This document shows, piece after piece, positions 58,487 through 64,000 of a DNA stretch of 64,000 nt (positions within the stretch are counted from its first letter, which is position 1; the number at the start of each line of letters is the position of its first letter). Location: the NCBI GenBank assembly GCA_018907035.1, contig JACCIC010000001.1, positions 595,001 to 659,000 of the forward strand, given 5' to 3'. The translations under genes were made by a program, and so were the position numbers. The notes under the pieces were generated by a model. It was not told the origin of the DNA and did no database searches. It saw nothing but the letters and a program-made list of their open reading frames with translations. Source of the stretch: Sycobia sp. Sy_11 (Eukaryota; Arthropoda; Insecta; Hymenoptera; Epichrysomallidae).

Positions 58487-59097
58487 ATTAAAATTAAAAA
58501 TTATACTTATGTCGACTATTTTAAATTAAATTAATAAATATTTTTATCAGTCGTATAGTCTTTTTATTACAATATATTCAACTAAAATAATGACAGTCAA
58601 ACTATCCTTGCTTATTATCACTCCCGAAGAAACAAAAATAAAATTTATTACTAAAAATAATTTAGATAAAAAATTACCAATTAAAAAGGTAAAATAATAA
58701 TAAAATAAAATAAAATATTAGAAATAATAAACTATATTCTATGTTAGTGAAGGACAACCTGACTGCTCCCTCCACCTAATCTGTTTAGTTTAGTTCCTGA
58801 ATCCTTTAGTTATCGGACGTCAAACGAGAAGTTAAATTTACGGTGGTGGGGCAGTCAGGTTGTCCTACACTAACATAGAATATAGTTTATTATTTCTAAT
58901 ATTTCATTTTATTTTATTATTATTTATTTTATTTATCTTTATTATTTTTAATTTATAATCTAATTAATTTTTAGTAATAGGTTTTAATGCAGATTCTTCG
59001 GGCGTGATAATAAACAAGGACAGTCTGACTATTACTATTTTACTTTCATATATTTTAGTATCAAGACTGTAAGACCGATAAAATATTTATTAATTTA
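58487..59097. mobile_element. Hairpin repeat family, copy 6 (full, two-armed, 611 bp)
   Basis: Two long arms: left terminus AATAAATATTTTTATCAG with inner block GGACAACCTGACTGCTCCC; right arm GGGGCAGTCAGGTTGTCC and terminus GACCGATAAAATATTTATTA. The centre (58775-58845) holds CGGACGTCAAAC. Exact 11-bp direct repeats ATGAAAAAGCA flank it at 58476-58486 and 59098-59108. Non-coding. Confidence 0.8.
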
Positions 59098-60215
59098 ATG
59101 AAAAAGCAGTATATGTAAATGCAATATATAGGTATCTATTTTGTTACATATTATAATACATGCATTAAATATTTTTTAAATTCCTTACGCTTCCTGAAAA
59201 AGTAATTCAATAAAACATAAAGTTTAAAATTCGGGAATGTAAGGTAATTTGAGACTAGAATATGGGCTTCTTTCAGCGCATTCTGTTCAATAATTACAAT
59301 TCCTAGAGGTATGTTAGATAATAGCTTATCTCACATATACAAACAATAACTACTTGATGTACATATACAATAGAGCTCTCAACCTGAAAGTGGTGAAGGC
59401 CTGATTTTTGTTTCAATTACTTTTATCAAATATTCAATTAAATATTTGTCTATATGCACACTCTGGGGTGGAATTTCTTCCTAAACATAAAAAATACGAA
59501 CAGTTCAAAAACTTATATTTAAAGGAATTCGAATTATAACAATATATAGATTTATAGCGATAAATGAAAAAGGCCGATAAAAATATGTATTAATTTAAAT
59601 TAATAATATCATTGTCATCCAAATTTAAATTTTTAAAGAAGTAATAAAACATTTTCAAAACATATTGTGGTATATATTTTACTAAGTTTACTCTTTCCAG
59701 ATGATTATCAAATATATTTTTTCTTATAGTTATTGAATATAAACTTTGAGTTTGAGAATTCTCAATCAATGTGCATGAAATTCACTTTAGCATTATGAAA
59801 CTGACGATATCAACATTTTTATAATTATAAGATCAAAGAGATTCAAATATTTAAATAATTATAATACAATAAATTTTAATCTTATTTCCAGAAACATTTA
59901 AGTTTTATGCATTCACAGTTAATTATTCCAAAAAATGTATTTATCAAGTTTTATTAAATTCCCTACTTCTTTTTAATCAATAATTACAAAATAAAAGTAT
60001 TTATATTTACTGATATATTTTGAAGATAATAAAATGAATATTACGGCTTCACATCAAGTTCAGTATGTGCACGTTTTACAAAATTATAGTGTGCTTCAAA
60101 AATAAGAAGCATTAATTTCTTCCTTGCATTGTTACATCCCTTATTCTCATTATTTCTTTGGTGAGATATAAAATTTTCTATTTGATAGAAGACTATTTAT
60201 AAATAATGATTATTT

Positions 60216-61704
60216 TTAACCATCCATAGTACGTAATAAATTTAAATAAGTAAATGCTGATTTCACTACCTATAGAAATTATATATAATCTTAGTTGCGC
60301 TTACATATAAAAAAAATTTTTTTAATAGTAATATGAATAAGTACCGTAGAAAAAGTTACAAGTGTTAAGTCAACAAATTTTCCAGCCGTCAGTTTCTTCG
60401 GATATTGTGATATAGCCATCATAAAAAATAAATCCAAAGCACTTTTTCCAGGCAAATTATACCAGTCCGTTACGTGATAAATCGATCCAATCCTGGTAGA
60501 CTACAAGATGTTAAAAATTCTAATTGTTTATTAATTATGAATTTGCAAAAATCCACTACTTTGACTGATATAAATCAAACTAATAAATATTTTTATCCGC
60601 CTTACAGACTTTTTTTTAGCAAGCTAATAGAATTTTATGAGCAGCAGCACAACCTTTATTAAAAATCACCTCCCTAGATATGAAAGATTCAAATGTAAAT
60701 TAATTTGGTTTGTATCGGACTATCACATATCCCTTACCAAAAAGCTCCCACATCTCTAAACTCAGACTGTAAGCCCGATCAAAATATTTATTAGTTTGTA
60801 ACTCTTCAAATCCAGAATTTTTAATAAAGCTCACTTGTTCGTTAAGGAGTTCTCCGATATAACAAAATATAAATATATTAGTGGTGAAAGATATTATAAG
60901 AGTTATATATGTGGTGGAACTGATTGGTTCTTTTCTTTCCCACTCCTAAAATCAAATATAATTGTCATAGTAACAGTATCAATTATAATAAGACAAATTC
61001 ATCCCTGTAGTCTTTTTTACATACAGTTAGAAAATAGTATGAAATGATACATAGATTCCAAGTGCAGCCAATAAATTCCACAAAACAAATTCCGTTTAAA
61101 TATTGCTCAACACGATCCACGAATCTATTAGAAACAAAACATTTATTCGAAATTGTTCAAAATTATAATCATATTATATATAGAAAAGCACTAAAAGTTA
61201 CTTAAGTGTTCTAATATGTCGTTGAACTGTTACAGCCAGTCGAGCCTTGCGCGTTGTTGCATCTTTAGGAAATGGAACATCGTCGATGCCTGTATCTCCG
61301 TCAATGTATTTTTTGATCAACATAATGACAAGCTCTAGTTGCGCGCAGGTGTGTGTTACGAAGGTGGCTGCGAGACTGCAAGTTCCCACCGTTATTGTGT
61401 CTAGAACATAACCAGCCATGAGTTGAAGAAGATAAACAGTTGCAAAGATCAAGCCAATATCAAGGTTGATCCAGGATTCGTATATAGGAAATGAAAGGAT
61501 TCGTAATTGTTTCGTTATTAAAGGATCAGTTCCATTTGTTGAGTTGTATACAGTTGAATTATAATCATTTGTATCGACTACAATCGAGAATGCCTGAACC
61601 ACTGCTATAGGTATAATTCCATGGTACAGAAGGCCTCCACCGTACATGAAGATAGCGGAAAATATAGATAGAGATCTTCCCAGTTTTGCATGTTTGTACA
61701 TTAT
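60216..61704 (-). CDS. Odorant receptor OR3 (7tm_6), exons 2-6; exon 1 outside window
   Basis: Duplicate of OR2. Exons: 61202-61704, 61025-61124, 60835-60945, 60345-60500, 60216-60269 (stop). They give 924 nt, 307 residues, with the same phases and sizes as OR2 exons 2-6 and no stop. Exon 2 starts IMYKHAKLGR after a TTACAG acceptor in phase 0, so an upstream exon 1 is required; none is seen up to 64000. Differences from OR2 concentrate in the exon-2 loop with NST/NGT sites (e.g. VVDTNDYNSTVY against VGDSNDHNSIVN); most other coding differences are silent. The hairpin repeat in intron 4 is shared with OR2. Confidence 0.88.
60576..60798. mobile_element. Hairpin repeat family, copy 7 (OR3 intron 4)
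   Basis: Same insertion as copy 5, duplicated with the gene: identical inverted ends CAAACTAATAAATATTTT / AAAATATTTATTAGTTTG and nearly identical interior. Confidence 0.7.
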
Positions 61705-63212
61705 CTGTAATTATAAATCAAAGAAATTTATATCAGAAATAGAATAAAAAAACAATAAATGTAAATATTTTAAAATGGATAACAGATATCCTATTTTATG
61801 TATAATTCTGTAATTTGATCAGGCTTTTCATCACGATTATATAATAACATAAGTAATTTTTAATCATTAAAAGAATTATTTTATAGATCAACATATTTGT
61901 AACAAAAAATTTATAGTTAGTAAAAACTAAAGTTGGAAACAAAAAAAAAAAAAAATTACATCAGAAGTCAAAACTCAATAAAACGAATTTTAGAAAAAAA
62001 TAGAAACTTAATTACGAAGTAATAGAGAAAATTTTAAACAGAAAAATATCAAAGAATATAAATTAGAAAATAACTTCTATATTTAATACTAAGAAAGCTT
62101 TGTCGACCATGTATGTAAATATATATTAATTATTATGTTATTAATTACCTATGATGCCTCATGCATATGTATTATTTTGAAACAAAATTGATACACTTTC
62201 ACATCGGCACTATTATGATCATACTGCAATAATAGAACACCTAGATTATGATCCAATAAAAAATAAATAATAAGATAGAACTTTAAGCTGTGCTATGGTC
62301 GTCAACGGAAGAACGTATTTTTCATTGTTTCTGTAATGTGGAACGACCAAAGAGGTCACAAAGACCTAGCAAGACTAGTGGATAGAGGATGATGATGACG
62401 ATCAGCGCTCACGAAAATGTACCACATTCGACGTGCAGCGTAAGGAAAAGGTGGAAATAGTGAGAGAATGAAAGATATAGACAGAGAGAGGTGTACACTT
62501 ATTTATAGTGATAAATGTAAAATAGAATTCTAAATTTTATTTTAAAACAAAAAATTGCTGTATAAGATATTGAGTGAATTCATTAAATTCCATAAAATAT
62601 TAAAATAACAGAAAACATATGCATAGTCAGCTAGGGAGCAAGAATATTGAAATCTGCTTTGAGCGCGAGCGTAGAAAATGAATGACGTACTACGAATGGT
62701 TGCGCACGCGAACGATGTACGCAGATTAGTGGGCGGATACCGTTAATGGTTATTACAGCCCAAAAATGCCATTTCGTAAAACTGAATCGCGCGGTGGTCA
62801 GTTTGCTTGGTTGGTTAATAGAAGTAAAGTCGATGTACCGAGAGTGCAGAGACCCAAGACCGCGAACAAAGAGATCGATCATAAATTAAAGTATCGGGAG
62901 TGGTTTGATTAACGGGACTCTTAATACCTCACTAATGAAACAACCGGAAATAAAAAGATAGTGACGCTCAAGGTGAGAAAATCGAGACACAGATATCCTT
63001 AAGTGAGGGTAATCCAGACGAAAGGGTGGGTGATCAACCGGGTATCGCATCGACGAGACTCTTCGTAGTGATATAATTCCTAGTAGGAAGCAAATATAGC
63101 TGCGCGTACTATTTGTCTTGTATTTACTAAATATATAAAAAAATCAGACCTGTGATAAGGAAATTATTGTATCTTAACAATTATATTTCTTATATCCAAC
63201 TCAATTACTAAG

Positions 63213-63400
63213 TCACAAATGATATCCTACACAAATAATCCCAAATGAGGAATTCAGCCTAGCACTGTGCAGTTCAATAATTCGTGGAACAGAATTCCAT
63301 TCCGTCACGGGAGATAAGCATTTGTATCTTTCAGAGTGAGGGAGGAAGTCGCATGTGTGAGTGTGTGGGAACATGTGCATACAACCTGCGCTTGTAACCT
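63213..63400 (-). pseudogene. Possible C-terminal relic of a LINE ORF2
   Basis: Minus-strand reading HSERYKCLSPVTEWNSVPR followed by a short Leu/Ser/Phe tail resembles the ...FFPRTIREWNSLP... terminus of CR1/L2-like reverse transcriptases. Only this motif supports the call. Confidence 0.3.
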
Positions 63401-63853
63401 TTGCAATTTTTTTACAAGGCACAATGAAGTTCCAGAAACGGTGAACGGTTATCACTGGACTGCGAGAAATGTCCTGAGTTTTTTGCGATAGCAAAGTGAC
63501 GCACTTTGATAATCTTTATTTGCTTTTATGACGAATTCTATTTCTATGATTTTGTATGCGTAGATCAAAAATTTTACCCAGTTATATATTAATAGAATTC
63601 CGGTATTCTTCTATTCTATGGCTTTCATTTTTTCTACGCATTTTTCAATATTACGATAGATTTTAGAAATATTAGATAGATCTAGATTGGACTAATTTTG
63701 GTAATTTTGTCGATAATTCCGTAACAGGCCGTGTTAGCCGAGTCTTTCATATACGTGGTAGTAGTGCATGTATTTACAGGTGTAGCCATCGATTGCAGTA
63801 TACACGATAACATACATCGATACACGAGTAAACAATACCTACAACATACAGGT

Positions 63854-63921
63854 CGTTTGTCGCTAATACCCGCAAGGGGGAAGCGACAGTAAACAATAAA
63901 TGAAAAAAAAAAAAAAAAAAA
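63854..63921 (+). mobile_element. Tiny 5'-truncated poly(A) retroposon with target-site duplication
   Basis: About 68 bp: a short unique part with AACAATAAATG then an A-run of about 20. Exact 11-bp repeats AACATACAGGT occur immediately before (63843-63853) and after (63922-63932). This is the footprint of target-primed reverse transcription; the source is unknown. Confidence 0.75.
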
Positions 63922-64000
63922 AACATACAGGTAGGGATAACTGACACGTGTAAACAGTACGTTTATTTTTAGATTGGAAGAATGTGTACCCTCAAACAGT

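Larger units (their letters stand above)
58110..62270. repeat. Segmental duplication, copy B
   Basis: Counterpart of 41672-45600. It contains OR3 exons 2-6. It differs by a full-length hairpin repeat (58487-59097) absent from A, and by a stretch of roughly 370 bp near 42080-42450 that is present only in A. Confidence 0.85.
62271..64000. other. Right-hand flank, no gene recognised
   Basis: Beyond the duplication the GC content rises (62640-63060 and 63260-63480). I see no OR exon 1 and no other coding exon. A possible LINE 3' relic (63213-63400) and a small poly(A) insertion (63854-63921) are listed separately. Confidence 0.5.

Overview
The window is AT-rich insect nuclear DNA, most likely hymenopteran. 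The evidence is small exons with GT/AG boundaries in phase, two conserved eukaryotic genes, at least three 7tm_6 odorant receptor (OR) genes of the type expanded in ants, wasps and bees, and many decayed Tc1/mariner and LINE copies. No bacterial, CRISPR or rRNA feature was seen. The species cannot be named from the sequence.

Layout. (1) 183-5913, minus: the N-terminal ~1,048 codons of a large Arf guanine-nucleotide exchange factor (BIG/Sec71), ten coding exons, running off the left edge. (2) 5929-7874: shared upstream region of two divergent genes, with a CT-rich tract and a small frameshifted coding-like relic. (3) 7875-17029, plus: a complete 12-exon Bloom-type RecQ helicase (Blm), 1,165 codons. 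(4) 18816-32266, minus: an intact 9-exon OR (421 aa) spread over 13.5 kb because its introns hold a non-LTR retrotransposon, a mariner, a Tc1-like element and two hairpin repeats. (5) 32267-43458: gene-poor DNA with one shortened mariner. (6) 43459-51427, minus: a second OR (423 aa, 6 exons, 6.1-kb first intron). (7) 51428-58109: transposon relics and GC-richer blocks that look like retroelement LTR or leader sequence. (8) 60216-61704, minus: exons 2-6 of a third OR, a segmental duplicate of the second; its exon 1 must lie right of the window.

All gene models were built by reading exon boundaries by eye and checking that phases agree and totals are multiples of three. The two housekeeping genes act separately (Arf activation at the trans-Golgi; dissolution of recombination intermediates) and probably only share a promoter region. 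The ORs would act in olfactory neuron membranes with the Orco co-receptor.

The most unusual structure is a hairpin repeat family with seven copies here. Four copies are flanked by exact 10-14 bp direct repeats, including one-armed copies. The second strongest signal is the OR2/OR3 pair: about 1.3 kb is nearly identical inside more diverged flanks, while amino-acid differences concentrate in one predicted extramembrane loop.
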